Notes under the pieces: generated by a model | What the model was told of the DNA's origin: nothing | Database searches by the model: none | The model's input: the letters and a program-made list of their open reading frames with translations, nothing else | Program-made: the position numbers and the translations under genes | NCBI RefSeq assembly: GCF_002288925.2 | Contig: NW_022098076.1 | Span: 63,357,640 to 63,421,639, forward strand | Direction of reading: 5' to 3' | Length of the DNA: 64,000 bases | Source of the DNA: Delphinapterus leucas | Taxonomy: Eukaryota; Chordata; Mammalia; Artiodactyla; Monodontidae | Shown here: positions 36,568 to 49,799 of the stretch, one piece after another | Layout: every line of letters begins with the position of its first letter | Position numbering within the stretch: the stretch's first letter is position 1

Positions 36568-36694
36568 GTAATATCATACAGTATTTGTCTTTCTCTGTCT
36601 GACTTATTTCACTTAGCATAATACTCTCCAAGTCCCTCCATGTTGTTATAAATAGCAAAATTTCATTCTTTTTTATGGCTGAGTAGTATTTTAC

Positions 36695-36697
<3 letters not shown>

Positions 36698-36732
<35 letters not shown>
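36698..36732. repeat. (CA)n microsatellite within L1
   Basis: About 17 AC units at the place where related L1 copies read 'ccattgtatatatgtatcac'. The array probably grew from that alternating stretch. Confidence 0.97.
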
Positions 36733-36737
<5 letters not shown>

Positions 36738-37025
36738 CACATCTTCTTTATATTTATCTGTTGATGGACACTTGCTTCCATACCTTGGCAATTGTAAATA
36801 ATGCTGTTATGAACATTAAGGTGCATGTATCTTTTCAGATTCGTGTTTTTGGATATACACCCAGGAATGAAATTGCTGGGTCATATGGTACTTCTATTTT
36901 TAGTCTTTTGAGAAACCTCCATACTGTTTGCCATAGTGGCTGCACCAATTTACATTCTCAATAACAGTGTATGAGGGTCCGCTTTTCTCCACATCCTCGC
37001 CAACACTTGTTACTTGTGTTCTTTT

Positions 37026-37026
<1 letters not shown>

Positions 37027-37069
<43 letters not shown>

Positions 37070-37261
37070 GGTATGCAGTCCTCTCACTGTTGTGGCCTCT
37101 CCTGTTGCGGAGCACAGGCTCCGGATGCGCAGGCTCAGCGGCCATGGCTCACGGGCCCAGCCACTCTGCGGCATGGGGGATCCTCACGGACCGGGGCACA
37201 AACCCATGTCCCCTGCATTGGCAGGCAGACTCTCAACCACTGCGCCACTGGGGAAGCCCTA
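37027..37261 (-). mobile_element. CHR-type SINE with a 40-base A tail, inside L1
   Basis: A poly(T) of 40 bases (37028-37067) precedes 'gcggtatgcagtcctctcac' and the antisense body to 'ggggaagccc'. Target duplication 'ttgtgttcttttt' at 37014-37026 and 37262-37274. Confidence 0.97.
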
Positions 37262-38148
37262 TTGTGTTCTTTTTGATTATAGTCATTCTGACTGGTGTGA
37301 GGTGCTAGCTCATTGTGGTTTTAATTTGCATTTCTCTGATGATTAATGATGTTGAGCATCTTTTCTTGTGCCTGTTGACCAAATATGCATCTTTTTTGGA
37401 GAAATGTCTATTTAGTTCTGCCCATTTTTTGATTGGGTTTTTTGTTTTTTGATATTAAGCTGTATGAGCTATTTGTATATTCTGGAAATTAAACACTTGT
37501 CAAGCCCATCATTTGCAAATATTTTCTCCCAGTCCGTAGTTTGTTTTTTTTGTTTTGTTTATGGTTTCCTTTGCTGTGCAAAAGCTTTTAAGTTTCATTA
37601 GGTCCCACTTGTTTATTTTTGTTTTTATTTCCATTACTGTAGGAGACGGGTCCAAAAAATATTGCTGTGATTTATGTCAAAAAGTGTTCTGCCTATGTTT
37701 TCCTCTAGGAGTTTTATAGTATCTGGTCTTACTTTTAGGGCTTTAATCCATTTTGAGTTTATTTTTGTATATGGTATTAGAGAGTGTTCTAATTTCATTC
37801 TTTTACATATAGCTTTCCAGTTTTCCCAGCACCACTTACTGAAGAGACTGTCTTTTCTTTATTGTATAGTCTTGCCTCCTTTGTTGTAGATTAATTGACC
37901 ATAAGTGTGTAGGTTTATTTCTGGGCTTTCTAACGTGTTCCATTGATCTATGTGTCTGTTTTTGTGCCAGTACCATACTGTTTTGATTACTGCAGTTTTG
38001 TAGTATAATCTGAAGTCAGAGAGCATGATTCCTCTGGCTCTGTTCTTCTTTCTCAAATTGTTTTGGTTATTTGGGTTCTTTTGTGTTTCCATTCAAGTTG
38101 TAAAGTTCTTTGTTCTAGTTCTGTGAAAAATATATTGGGCACAATTTT

Positions 38149-38429
38149 TGACAGGCACTGTGCCACTAACACACTGGGGATGTGTTAGTGAGAAAAAAAG
38201 ACAAACTCTCTTACAGAATATAAGCTCAGGAAGGTAGGGACTATAATATATGGAGTTAGCATTGTTTTATCCAGCAACAACTCCCTTCTCACTTTGGCAA
38301 ATGACTGTGTACTCCTTTGGACTCACTAAAAAGAGAGAACTAATAGCATGTAAATAATTGTCAGTTTGCAGATGGAATCACTGAAACCACGAATAGAGTA
38401 TCTGCAATGGATATTATGTTGCAGTACCT
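38149..38429. other. No recognisable feature
   Basis: Short unique stretch. 'gacaggcactgtgccactaa' may be an L2/MIR remnant. Confidence 0.35.
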
Positions 38430-38558
38430 ATTTCCTTCTTCTTCCTGCCCTCACTCCCTCCCTCTTTTCCTCCCTTCCCTCCTTCCTTCCTTCCCTTCCT
38501 CCTTCTTTCCCTGCTTCTTTTCTTCCTTCCTTCCCTCTCTCCTTTCCTTCTTTCTCTT
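38430..38558. repeat. Polypyrimidine low-complexity tract (CCTT)n
   Basis: About 130 bp of nearly pure C and T on the plus strand. Confidence 0.93.
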
Positions 38559-38664
38559 ATTACCACTCAAATTACTCGTGAAAACTGAGATAAATTTACA
38601 GAAATTAGGCTCCAGGGAAGACCTTCACTTTGGGTCTAGCTATACAGCATAGACCTCACCCATT

Positions 38665-38790
38665 TACTAGCTCTGAGGTTCATTTGTTCTACCTGTCAAG
38701 TGAGGACAGTTAATAGTTACCTGAAAGAATGCACTACATGTACATAATAGGTGCTCAGTAAATGGAGCTATTATAATCCCAACTATTTAA
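38665..38790 (+). mobile_element. MIR SINE fragment
   Basis: 'ccatttactagctctgaggt', 'gtcaagtgaggacagttaat' and 'ataataggtgctcagtaaat' are MIR-like. Confidence 0.6.
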
Positions 38791-40732
38791 CTATTGAAAC
38801 TATTTTACTATTAGAATTCTTCATTAAATAATTCATAACCTTTGCAATATTGGAGGTATTTTCTTAAGGCATTATTTCTATAAAGATGATGTTTATAATA
38901 ATAATTCTGCAATGTATTACTTGCAGGACTTTATTTAGCATATTCATAGCTTAGATTGCTTTGATTGTCCTAGGTAGGTTCTTTCTATACCATTAGCAGG
39001 TCAGCTAAGTGGTTGAAAAGTCAATATGTATTTGTAACACATATAATACGGGCAAAATGTACACTTACACGACATGGGAAACTGGGTCTACCTCACCACC
39101 TTTGGTCTTGATCATTTTTTCTCCTCATGACACAGTATAATGTGGCCAAATGGTGTGGCTCAGCTGCACTCTCTCAAATACCCTATGTGGTCCACTGTGA
39201 TATCTTAATGCCCCCAAGTTCAAGGGCAGCTAAGGTTCCAGTGCTTATGTACCAGGTTTGGAGAGTGTCTGCAGAGATGCAAAACATCTATGTTGGTGGC
39301 CCTAATTCATTAAACTTTTTGCGTGATTTAGAAAAAGAGAGAGATCCTATAGTACCCAAATCAAATTAAACTGAATCATAAGAAACAACTAAAATTTGTG
39401 GGCCATTCCCCAATAACTACACAGCTGTCAGGTGTGTTTGTAGGTTTTGCTGAGTCCAGTTTGGCTCTCAGACCCAATGTTTTGGCTCCCACATAAGTTA
39501 ATTCTCATCAGAGGATGTGTTCTTATTAATTGAAAATGTTCTTTAAAAGGTGATATGCGTAAATGCGAGAAAAAAATCCCAAATGATTTTTCTATATGCT
39601 TTTTATAGTTCTTTGGGGAAACATGCTAAGTGTGACCATACAGTAAATATTACTAAATACAAACATTCCAAGTCTTTTTTTCCTTCCCAGTAAGATTTTA
39701 CATTTACTTGAATAATGCTGCTGTTGTTCAAAATAGGTTTAGAATAAGCTTCAGGGCCTTTAGCATTTTCTTTGAAATGTCCTTGGTTGTGGAAAATCTT
39801 CATCTTTCAAAGATGGATGTGATTTCCAAAAACCACCAACGGTCACTTGGAGCCAGTTCTGGGTAATCAAGCTGGATAATTCCACTTGAGGTTAAAACAA
39901 AACAAAATGTGGTAATTATGTTAAATTCTGATAAAAGATTACAATAGATGTGGCATAGAAGGTGACTTTAAAAACAAATCAGTTCTAAAGCTCTAAAATA
40001 ACTTTAGGCAATGCCAACATCATTGGAATTATGTTGCCTTCCAAGGTGACTGCTTTAAAAATCTAACTTCAGATTCTTTTGTGAAAATTGAGTTTTGTAA
40101 CTTACTGGTGACACTTCATGCCAATGAGGTCTGACTCAGAAGAAAATTCCAAGAACTCAGGGACTGTGCTTTCGACAGTTAAGGTACATTTTTACTCAAG
40201 TGCTTAGTTTGATGCCAAACATTATGTGGCAACTGAATAAACAGTAGACAATGGGGATGACTGGCTTTGACATCAATGGTCTTGATAATTTAAGAACACT
40301 TGGCAAGACATTAGTGACCATGGGCCGGCTGCTTCAGGATCGCTGGCATTGCCTTAGAATAGAAAGAGTAAAATTGCTACTTACTGGTAGTTTATTTTTT
40401 CTCTTTTACATGGCAAGTTATAAAACACACGCCTCACACTTGCTTTCAACAGAGCTTATGGAAATTGTGTCATGAAGCTGAAAAACAGCCGCTGACAATG
40501 GATGAGCTTGGCACCCAGCAAACATGAAGTGGCTCATTTTGAGGAAAGAAAGTCACGAGAGGCCATGCTAATCATACCAATGACTTAACCTCAGGGGAGA
40601 ACTCAGAGATTGTTGACTGGCAGAGTACAGTCAAGCCACAGACAGTTTTCCATTCTCACTTATACCTTGGGAAGCATTTGTGCTTTTATTTCAAGGTATA
40701 TTAATAGACCTCTACATGCAAAAATTGTACTC

Positions 40733-40735
<3 letters not shown>
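38791..40735. other. No recognisable feature
   Basis: About 1.9 kb of apparently unique, AT-rich DNA. An 80-codon frame at 39127-39369 shows no family I recognise. Confidence 0.5.

Positions 40736-40778
<43 letters not shown>
40736..40778. repeat. (AT)n microsatellite
   Basis: About 21 uninterrupted AT units. Confidence 0.98.
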
Positions 40779-40783
<5 letters not shown>

Positions 40784-40869
40784 GAATTCTCTGTGGAATT
40801 TTTCCTTAGAGAGTTTACATGTTAACAGGAGAAGTCAAGATAGGCAGAGATAATTTAAAAATGCAAAGT

Positions 40870-41150
40870 AGAAAGTGATGTGAATTATTTGAGGGGTACA
40901 GATAAGTGAGATTTTGGCTGGAGGAAAGAGGGTCAAGGCTTGTGGAGGAAGTAGCATTGGAACTGAGATTTGAGAGTGAGATCAGAGCAGAAACATCAAA
41001 TGTGCAGAGGCAAAAATCCAGAGATGGTGTAGGGGAAGAGTGAGTTGTTCAGTTGGCTGGAATGTGGGAGTGTGAAGAAAGACGGCTTGCAAACAGGTAG
41101 AAGTAGGTTGTAGGGAGTGGGGAAGAGTAACCAGATGAGTGATACTGTCT
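40870..41150 (+). mobile_element. Ancient GA-rich repeat fragment
   Basis: 'gcttgtggaggaagtagcat', 'tggaactgagatttgagagt' and 'gttcagttggctggaatgtg' match part of the GA-rich family described at 25.0-27.1 kb. Confidence 0.5.
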
Positions 41151-42385
41151 GAACTTTACTTCCTTAAAAACAATCCAGCAGCACAGTTTCAGGGAGAGAT
41201 CTCTTTTCAGCTAATGTTCAACAATCCGCTCATGTCCAAACATTAGCTTGAGATGTTGTCAACGATTATTAGATGTGAAACAAACTTGAGGTGTAAATAC
41301 GTCTTCAATTCTGTGGTTGTAGCATTCCTGATTGACTTAGTAAATTAAACTTTTCACACATGAATGGTGTTGGTGTATGGATGTTAGCATTACACTGTCC
41401 ACTAGCCAGGCATCAAAAGAAAAAAAAATTTACTGTTGAGCTGGATGAAATGCTCTTGAAAATGCAGATTTGAGCATGAATTGCCTATTTTTTTTTCTAT
41501 AAAATGATGAATCTGGAAAAATCCTTAGAGCAGAGGTAGGGATCTATCAGTTTACCTGTTTATAGCCCTTTAAGTAAGAAGAGACCGGTGGAATGATTTG
41601 TTCAAATTTTCTTAAACCTCAGTGTGTGTCAGAGTGCAGGTTGATGCAAGCTTCTTTTCAGTTCCCCAGGCTATAATAAACCCAACATCTGCTCTCCTCC
41701 TATTGGTGGGTGTAAAGCCATGCATCTGCCATTGGAATGCTGGCCAGGATGTCAGACAGCTCGACCACGTTACTTTCCATTATCCTGCCTATTCTGTTAT
41801 CAAACAAAACAAAAACCAGCCCCTAAACCTAAAACTTGTGATCTGTTCTCAGTTAACACCAAACCCAGAGTCGGTGAAGTGATCAGCAAAGACAGGAGCG
41901 TGGGCATCTTTACAACGCTGAGTCACCCTCAGAGGTGCATGCTTTCACTGAATTAACGTTGCAATGTTTTGAGTGTAGCTTTTAACAATACAGAGCTCTC
42001 ATAACCGAGTGTGGGAGTAATAACAGAACAAGCAAATTATAGGCAACTAGAGAAGGGATTCCACTACTGAGGAAGCAGACCAAGGGAATAGCTTTTGCAT
42101 GAGATGTGAATTTGGTTCCCCACACATTCCAGTGTCCCTTCCAAATATAAAAAACTTTTTTTTCATATGGAACCAATGGCTGAAACTGTGGACTGCACAC
42201 ACAATAAATTCAGTACAGCAAGAGCTCTGCTTGTTGTGGTATTATTTAGAATGTTTCTATCATAGTTTTCCTCAGAGTACTGAGATTAAGTATGATCTTA
42301 GTTTAGTGTTGTCGACTGTAGATGACAAAGGACAGTGGAAACATGTGAATAAAATGTATCGATGAATGCTCAGGTTTACTTTCTC
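41151..42385. other. No recognisable feature
   Basis: Apparently unique. Frames at 41622-41956 and 42099-42365 overlap but show no known protein family. Confidence 0.45.
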
Positions 42386-43140
42386 AACTAAACATACTTA
42401 TGCGTCAGACTCTGTGCTAGACTCTGCAGGGTGTACAAAATTGAGGAAAGCATGGTGTTTTTCTCAAGGAGCTTATACAGAGTAGGGAACATAGGTAAAT
42501 GCACAATTGACTAAATTACAAAGGAGGATGTGTTAGATGCCATAAGTGAGTTTACATGCAATATGCCATGGTGGCTTGAAGCAGAAGAATGTCCAGAAAA
42601 AGTTAAATGAAGGTCGTAAATGTGAATCTCCAAGAACCTGGGCTACTGGGAAGATGGTGGCCCCATTCATGGAAATATGGAAGTCTGGAGAAAAAGTAGA
42701 CTTGCCTATGAATATGCTAAGTTTAAGAGGTGGTTGGAAGCCCAGCTAGAGAGAATTCAAGAGTAGGAATGTGGATGGACCTGCAGAGATAATAGTAGGT
42801 GTTGTGGAGGAGATAAGATCATCAAGAAAAACCACATCAGGAGAAACAAGAAGAGCACTGGGAACTTTCACGGAAAATCTGGTTATAGGAGACAGTAGAA
42901 AGAAGAGGAAGTGGTATTAAGATACTGAAGGAATGATCTGGGCAATAGGAGGACCTGGAGAATGCAGTGTGATAAAATATGAGAGGATTCCAGGAAGAAG
43001 CTGAGCAACAGCAAGGATTGCAATCGAGGGCTCAAGGAGGATACAGACCAAGAAGAAATGGGGTTTAGTGATTAGATGGTGACTGATGCCTTTTAAGAGA
43101 GCAGTGTCAGTAGAATGGCAGGGACAGAAACCAGATTAAT
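42386..43140 (+). mobile_element. Ancient GA-rich repeat, another copy
   Basis: 'gtcagactctgtgctagact', 'caaggagcttatacagagta' and later 'gatggtgactgatgcctttt', 'agagcagtgtcagtagaatg' follow the same order as the 25-27 kb copy. Confidence 0.5.
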
Positions 43141-43899
43141 TATTAAAAATTTGCTGAAACATACAAAACAAATTACACAAAGATCACAAATTTTCATGTT
43201 TAGGACGAATACTATGCTTTTTAATGTCATGGAAATAATGCCATAGCTAGAGGAAATTATTTCACGATGGATTAAGCATTAAAAAAATTACCATTTGGTG
43301 AGGTTATCTGCGTCTTTCTCACACATGCTAATGTAAACCCTTTGTTGAGATAATTGAGTGGCTTGTCTTCTGTATCATTCACACTTGTTAGCACTACCAA
43401 TGGAACCTACATATAGTAAGGCACTGAAGTGGGGAATGTCTGGAATAGGTGATGGAAAATAGCAGAGAAGATGCCACTTCAAAGGGCTTAGCATGTGAAG
43501 CCACTTGAGTCATTGATTTTTCCTTATCTTGGAGCGCTGATTTCTCCTCTTTACTTTTGTGCTTCTCTTTGGGCCCCAAGCTTTTTTCTTTAATGGTGTT
43601 TTGAGTGGTTGCAGACTAAGCAATAGGACTATGGTTACATAATCATCTGGCAAACCTCCCTTTTGCCCCTTTCAGTTGAATTAACTAGCTGGCGATTATG
43701 GAAATAACAGTAAGATTGCAACAACAATATCCTTCATTTCTATATTGCTTTCTACCTCTCAAACCCTATTTGCATACATGCTCCCATTTGACCTCTAATC
43801 AATTCTACTGGGGATAAACAGAGACCTTTTGGATGGGAATAAAGGGACAGAGGAAATATATGATTTGTTTATTGACTCTTTTCAGCACCATTGCATCTC
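43141..43899. other. No recognisable feature
   Basis: A minus-strand frame at 43394-43579 is Lys/Glu-rich but not recognised. Otherwise unassigned. Confidence 0.45.
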
Positions 43900-44104
43900 C
43901 TTTTTTTTTTTTTGCGGTACGCAGGCCTCTCACTGTTGTGGCCTCTCCCATTGCGGAGCACAGTCTCCGGACGCGCAGGCTCAGTGGCCATGGCTCACGG
44001 GCCCAGCCGCTCCGCGGCATGTGGGATCTTCCCGGACCGGGGCACGAACCTGCGTCCCCTGCATCGGTAGGCGGACTCTCAACCACTGCGCCACCAGGGA
44101 AGCC
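43900..44104 (-). mobile_element. CHR-type SINE, short GC-rich form
   Basis: 'tttttttgcggtacgcaggc' through 'gcgccaccagggaagcc'. Flanks 'ctccttttttttt' and 'ctcctatttttttt' are compatible with a target duplication. Confidence 0.95.
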
Positions 44105-44892
44105 CTCCTATTTTTTTTTAAACGATTTATCTTCTCTAGTTAAATAGAAAATATGTAGATAGACAATATTTCTGTATCATGATTTTTAAAAAGCTTATGT
44201 GTTCTTAGAGATTGGGTAGTTAGAAATAATTCCTGACATTTGTGAGAGTAAAATATCCAATATTGATACTCTACGTAAAAGAATAATAAACGGAAACGTC
44301 ATTGAAATAAAATTAGGTAATTATTTTTATTTATTGAAAGTAATGCTGAAAGTGGAAAAAACATACCCAACAATATAAAGGGTTAGGGTATGGCAATCTG
44401 ACTTTACCTTATTCCTAAAGAATCTTTCCCCCCTTTCAACCTGACAATCCTTCTATAAAAGCTCTTACAGTTAATGGATAATAGTTAGAGGTATTTAGAG
44501 TTAAAGAAGGGGTATTCAGGGGACTGGGGTTACAAGGGGGAAGTTACAGAGAAGGAAAACCATTCATTCATGCATTCTTTCACTCATTTAACATTTATTG
44601 ATATCTCTATATGCCAGCTTTGGTGCTGGGTCTTGGATATAGAGTCGCTTTGGTGAAGGACATAATATTCTTTTGAGAGAAAAAGTTCTCCTGAAAGCCT
44701 TGAAACAACCTGGTGTTGGAGAGGAGTTTGCTGATAGTCAGTGGCTGTAGGAGCGGAGGAGGAAAGGGAAGCCTGACAGTGAACTTCTTGAACAATATGA
44801 GGAGTAGGCTGCCACAGCCAGCTTTTCTTTCCATCAGGAATCTTGCTGAACCTTAGGAAGAAAGCCTGGTTGCAGAAGGAGGATTGGAGAAC
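44105..44892. other. Mostly unassigned
   Basis: A short L2/MIR-like phrase ('catttaacatttattgatat') lies at 44570-44640. Nothing else recognised. Confidence 0.4.
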
Positions 44893-44907
44893 TCTCGGAT
44901 AAAGTTT

Positions 44908-45238
44908 TTTATAAATTTATTTATTTTATTTTTGGCTGTGTTATGCGGGCTTTTCTCTAGTTGTGGCAAGCGGGGGATACTCTTCACTGCGGTGCGCAGG
45001 CTTCTCATTGTGCTGCCTTCTCTTGTTGCGGAGCACGGGCTCTAGGCGCGAGGGCTTCAGTAGTTGTGGCATGTGGGCTCAGTAGTTGTGGCTCGCGGGC
45101 TCTAGAGCACAGGCTCAGTAGTTGTGGCACACGGGCTTAGTTGCTGTGCGGCATGTGGGATCCTCCCAGACCAGGGCTCGAACCCATGTCCTCTGCATTA
45201 GCAGGCGGATTCTTAACCACTGCACCACCAGGGAAGCC
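44908..45238 (-). mobile_element. CHR-type SINE, long form, perfect target duplication
   Basis: Antisense body from an (AAATAA)-type tail and 'ggctgtgttatgcgggcttt' to 'caccagggaagccct'. A perfect 15-bp duplication 'ctcggataaagtttt' lies at 44893-44907 and 45239-45253. Confidence 0.98.
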
Positions 45239-45253
45239 CTCGGATAAAGTTTT

Positions 45254-47092
45254 GACTTGAGGCTCTGCTGAGCTTCAGTAAGTGGTTGAGGAACTGTGCT
45301 CTGGTTATTCTGTACCAGTAAGACTTCACAATAGGTTTGAAGAGAGAAAGTCAAGAGCAGCTTCTAACCAGAAGCTATGAAAATTTAAGAATGAATCAAG
45401 TTATCCTTTCTATCATATTCCTTTAATGAGTATCTTTGTATTTTCACAAAATCAAAATATGTCAGGACTGGAGGTTATGTTTCAACTAGTGTGTTGATTT
45501 AATTCCTACTTGGGAAAGAAAATTGCCACTTAGGTCATCAATCTCGGTTTCCGTGGAATCAGATTTTTTTCCCTCTCTCTGGGAGCTCTTACATAAGAAT
45601 TGTCCAGGGTTAAATGAGGGGTGACAAGTTCATAGCCCAGAAGGAACATTGTGTCTATGGGCTATCAAAACATTGATCATCCGTTGGGTCACTTAGCAGG
45701 GATTCCCTGGAAAATCTTTGGTTCTAATGAACAGTAGAAATATGTGAATGGGAAGACTAGATTTGGAAAGCTGTCTGTGTGAGAAGAAAGAACAGCGATG
45801 ACAGAACACAGATGTGTACCCTATGAGCTGGCAGAAGTGTGATTATGTTGACTGTGTCAACTGTTGACAGACTCTAGGACACAGTGTCTTTGAGCAACTG
45901 CTCTGAAGTTCAGTATTTTTTTTTTCTGGGAGAGGGAGGGATATTTGTGTAGTGATTGCCTATTCCATACTGATAAGAAAGACATAATCTCTATAGAGTT
46001 CACGACTTTGGCTGGCTCCACTTTTGGCTGATGAAGGAAGCCAGAATGACCAGTTCTACTGGCGGTTATCTGAGCCAGTCTGCACAGGTCTCTGATTGCT
46101 GTGAGGTTCCACAGGCAGGAAGGAACGAGAAATACTGGTTTCTACCAACAGTTGGAGTCCTAAGGACTGATGTGACTAACAGACGGTAACAGCAGCTTCA
46201 AATCCTTTCTGGGAAGAGGAGGATTTGTAAATAAATGGAAAACAAACACAAGTGTCTCAAAACAAATTTGTGGCTTTCGTTTGGTGTGGTGGGTGTGTTC
46301 AACCTGGCATAAAAGAGAAAGCTGGAGTCTATATATATGCAATCACTGTTCAACATTGCCTCAAAGAATCACCTACAGTGCTGAAAACTTGTAATAATCA
46401 TGTGATTAATAGAACGATTATTATAGTGCTCTGCAAATGAGAATATGAAATGACAGGGAATGGGGAAGGGTATTAGGCATTTTAATAAAACAAAATAAGA
46501 GCATGCTAATAATAGTCATTAGAGTATTAAATACTTATTGCATATGTTTCCAAATTCTGATTTTAATTGTAAATAATCCAGCTTTAATTATAATATTATT
46601 TCTTCAACTTTTTGCCTCTGCTCAAAACTAAAAACTCTCTCTATACAAGAGCCAAGGCTCTTTACAATTAATCTCCCTTTCTTTAAAAACAAACAGAAGC
46701 AGCAACAGCTGAGTAAAATACATTTTTTACATTTCAAGCAGTCCTCGTTTAAAATATGTATACAAAATGTACATGTTTGTGGTTTTTTTTTTTTTTCTTT
46801 CCGTTTTTTGGAATTATAAACACGTTGATAGCCCTGGGGCCTGAAGCTGGTGCTATTTATTTCCCAGACTGATAACAGCCGAGGTTGTAGTTCCATGCAT
46901 GGCACCCTGATTCTGGGATTAGAAATACAAAAGCTGATCTGTGGGGAGAAGGAGAGTTTTTTGGAGGCACGTGCAGCTGCTGTGGGCCAGCACATTGGCC
47001 AATCTGACAGCGGCACTGATGTCCCCTCTCAGCCTTTCACGTCGGACAAAGAGATGCAAATGCTGCCACAAAGGCCTTCTCATTCTTAACAG
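45254..47092. other. No recognisable feature
   Basis: About 1.8 kb of apparently unique sequence. A minus-strand frame of 142 codons (46588-47016) crosses a poly(T) run and is not recognised as any protein. Confidence 0.45.
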
Positions 47093-47124
47093 CACATATA
47101 GAAGGGAAAAGCCTTCTATATGTG
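47093..47124. repeat. Perfect 13-bp inverted repeat (hairpin)
   Basis: 'cacatatagaagg' (47093-47105) and its exact reverse complement (47112-47124) are separated by a 6-base loop. Confidence 0.9.
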
Positions 47125-47236
47125 TTCTGATGGTCATTTCCATCCCAGGAGGCTTTTTTCCTGGATCACTGGTTATCAGCATCTGGGGTAATCACGAATT
47201 AACCCCTGGAAGGCACCAGATACCTACTTTATTTTA

Positions 47237-47450
47237 TTTTATTTATTTATTTTTTTTGCGGTACGCGGGCCTCTCACCGCTGTGTCCTCTCCCATTGCAG
47301 AGCACAGGCTCCGGACGCGCAGGCTCAGCGGCCATGGCTCACGGGTCCAGCCGCTCTGCGGCATGTGGGATCTTCCCGGACCGGGGCACGAACCCGTGTC
47401 CCCTGCATCGGCAGACGGACTGTCAACCACTGCGCCACCAGGGAAGCCCC
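47237..47450 (-). mobile_element. CHR-type SINE, short GC-rich form
   Basis: T-rich tail side, then 'gcggtacgcgggcctctcac' to 'caccagggaagcccc'. Target duplication 'cctactttatttta' at 47223-47236 and 47451-47464. Confidence 0.97.
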
Positions 47451-47671
47451 CCTACTTTATTTTAAACATAAGTAAGTAAGTCCCTCTTAAAGATTCCTGC
47501 TCCACCCCTCCCCTTCTTATGGTATAGGAGCACGGAGATTTAAGTGAGTGATTTTTCTCTTTGCGTGCTGTCTAGAGAGTCTTTTCCATTTTTAGAATTG
47601 ACTCCCATATAAATAAAAACTAAACATATTTTTGCTATTCCCAATACTTTTAATATTATCTATTTTTTTAC

Positions 47672-48479
47672 TATAAACATTCAAATTTATTTATTTTTTT
47701 TACAATTCAATGGATTTTATTTTATTTTATTAATTTATTTTTATACAGTTTTTCTTTTTGAATTTTATTTTATACAGCAGGTTCTTATTAGTTATCTATT
47801 TTATACATGTTAGTGTATACACGTCAATCCCAATCTCCCAATTCATCCCACCACCACCCCCACCCACTGCTTTCCCCCCTTGGTGTCCATACGTTTGTTC
47901 TCTACATCTGTGTCTCTATTTCTGCCTTGCAAACTGGTTCATCTGTACCATTTTTCTAGATTCCACATATATGCATTGATATACGATATTTGTTTTTCTC
48001 TTTCTGACTTACTTCACTCGGCATGACAGTCTCTAGGTCCACCCATGTCTCTACAAATGACCCAGTTTCATTCCTTTTTATGACTGAGTAATATTCCATT
48101 GTATATATGTATCACATCTTCTTTATCCATTCATCTGTCGACGGGCATTTAGGTTGTTTCCATGACCTGGCTATTGTAAATAGTGCTGCAATGAACATTG
48201 GGGTGCCTGTGTCTTTTTGAATTGTGGTTTTCTCTGGGCATATGCCCAGTAGTGGGATTGCTGGGTCATATGGTAGTTCTATTTTTTTTAAGGAACCTCC
48301 ATACTTTTCTCCACAGTGGCTGTATCAATTTACATTCCCACCAACAGTGCAAGAAGTTTCCTTCTTCTCCACACCCTCTCCAGCATTTATCATTTGTAGA
48401 TTTTCTGATGATGTCCATTCTAACTGGTGTGAGGTGATACCTCATGGTAGTTTTGATTTGCATTTCTCTAATAAATACC
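47672..48479 (-). mobile_element. 5'-truncated LINE-1 (C-terminal ORF2 and 3' UTR)
   Basis: Antisense 3' end ('tatacagcaggttcttatta', 'cccaatctcccaattcatcc') through the ORF2 C-terminus (minus-strand frame 48266-48481 with '[13 protein letters not shown]'). Flanks 'atctattttttta' and 'atctattatttta' resemble a target duplication. Confidence 0.92.
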
Positions 48480-49799
48480 ATCTATTATTTTAATTGGCCT
48501 AGTCATTTTAGCACTTAAAACAGTAAATGCTCAATTAAGCTTGTATAAGGGATGCCTGGCTCTTGGGAAACTAGAAAAAAGAGGCAAGTTCAAATCCATG
48601 TAGATTTATTCCAATCACTAAGAGACTAGCTTATGTCATATTCCTTATACTTACCTTATCTGGTGTTTCATAAAGCTGTCAACTAACCTTCATATCATCT
48701 AGATATCTTATTTTGGCTTACCAAATTTCAGACTTGGGTCTGTGGATACTTGCAAATATTTTCCTTAAAAATTTACTGGTAGTCTTAAAGTACGTCAGTA
48801 ATCACGTAATAGTCCTTATTTATAACTAGAGAGCTGGAATCATCCAGCAGTGGAAGCCAATGACTGGGAAGCAACTCAGCCAAGGCTCTTTCCCTGGTGT
48901 TGCTAGTGCCGGGCCAGAGGAATACAGATTGCGAATTTCCTCTGGGTAGCGTCACAAAAAAGTAGGGAGGATTTGCAAGCTGTGCCAGGAGGTGCTAGTT
49001 AAGTGGAGATATTAAACATAGTAACTGTTTAAGTAATTATGATAAGAACAAGCTTTTAGAGAACAACTAAATCTTTACAGCCTCCAATAGGACATTTGAT
49101 GTGTTTCCTAACTTGTGCATTCCCCATTTGAAGAGGGGGATGGATCTCTGCCTGGGATGGCCTCCTCCCTGAATTTCAGAAGTGCTAAAATAACAAGCAA
49201 CGTCTGGCTGGGTGATTTTCCACATTTGCCCTGTTTAAAGGAAGAAGCTTGTTCTACCGTAAACAGTTATGGGAACTGTTTGCTTTGGATGGGCTTGGTC
49301 CTCAAGGGCTGAGGAGGTCCTTCTTACTCGGTTTCCTTGCCAAGGTGGAAATTTGATGCCAAGGTCTTCCTAGTCATGAGGAGGCATTCTCTAATTTGAA
49401 TAAGACTGGTCTGAAGAAAGTGTGTTGGGGAGCCCAGGGTACACCGTAATAGCGGCTTGAAAAAATAGTCACTTGAAATGGTAGCTTGTGCTAACCTAGC
49501 TTGGAGCAGAATCCATTGTCATGTCTTGGACAGAATATTTCTTGGATCTGTTTGTGCTCCACCAACGATTAGGGAAGGCTCTATCCTGAGACTATACTGT
49601 CCATCTATGGATGCCTTTGGGACGCTTATGCTCCCTTACCTCTATTAATCGTAGAGGATAAGCATTCTGGGTAACCTACAGTCCATGGCCTCCAAATGGT
49701 TATACAAAGGTGAGCTGGGTGTGGCTGCTAGAAGCCAGTTTTACATTCCAGTCATTCCATTACTTGCTGTTCTCAGAGTGGATGATCCCTGTAGAGTTG
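48480..49799. other. No recognisable feature
   Basis: About 1.3 kb, apparently unique. Nothing assigned. Confidence 0.5.

Noticed and set aside
46941..47465. 174-codon plus-strand frame
   Set aside because: Its second half is the translation of an antisense CHR SINE, and the first half shows no known domain.
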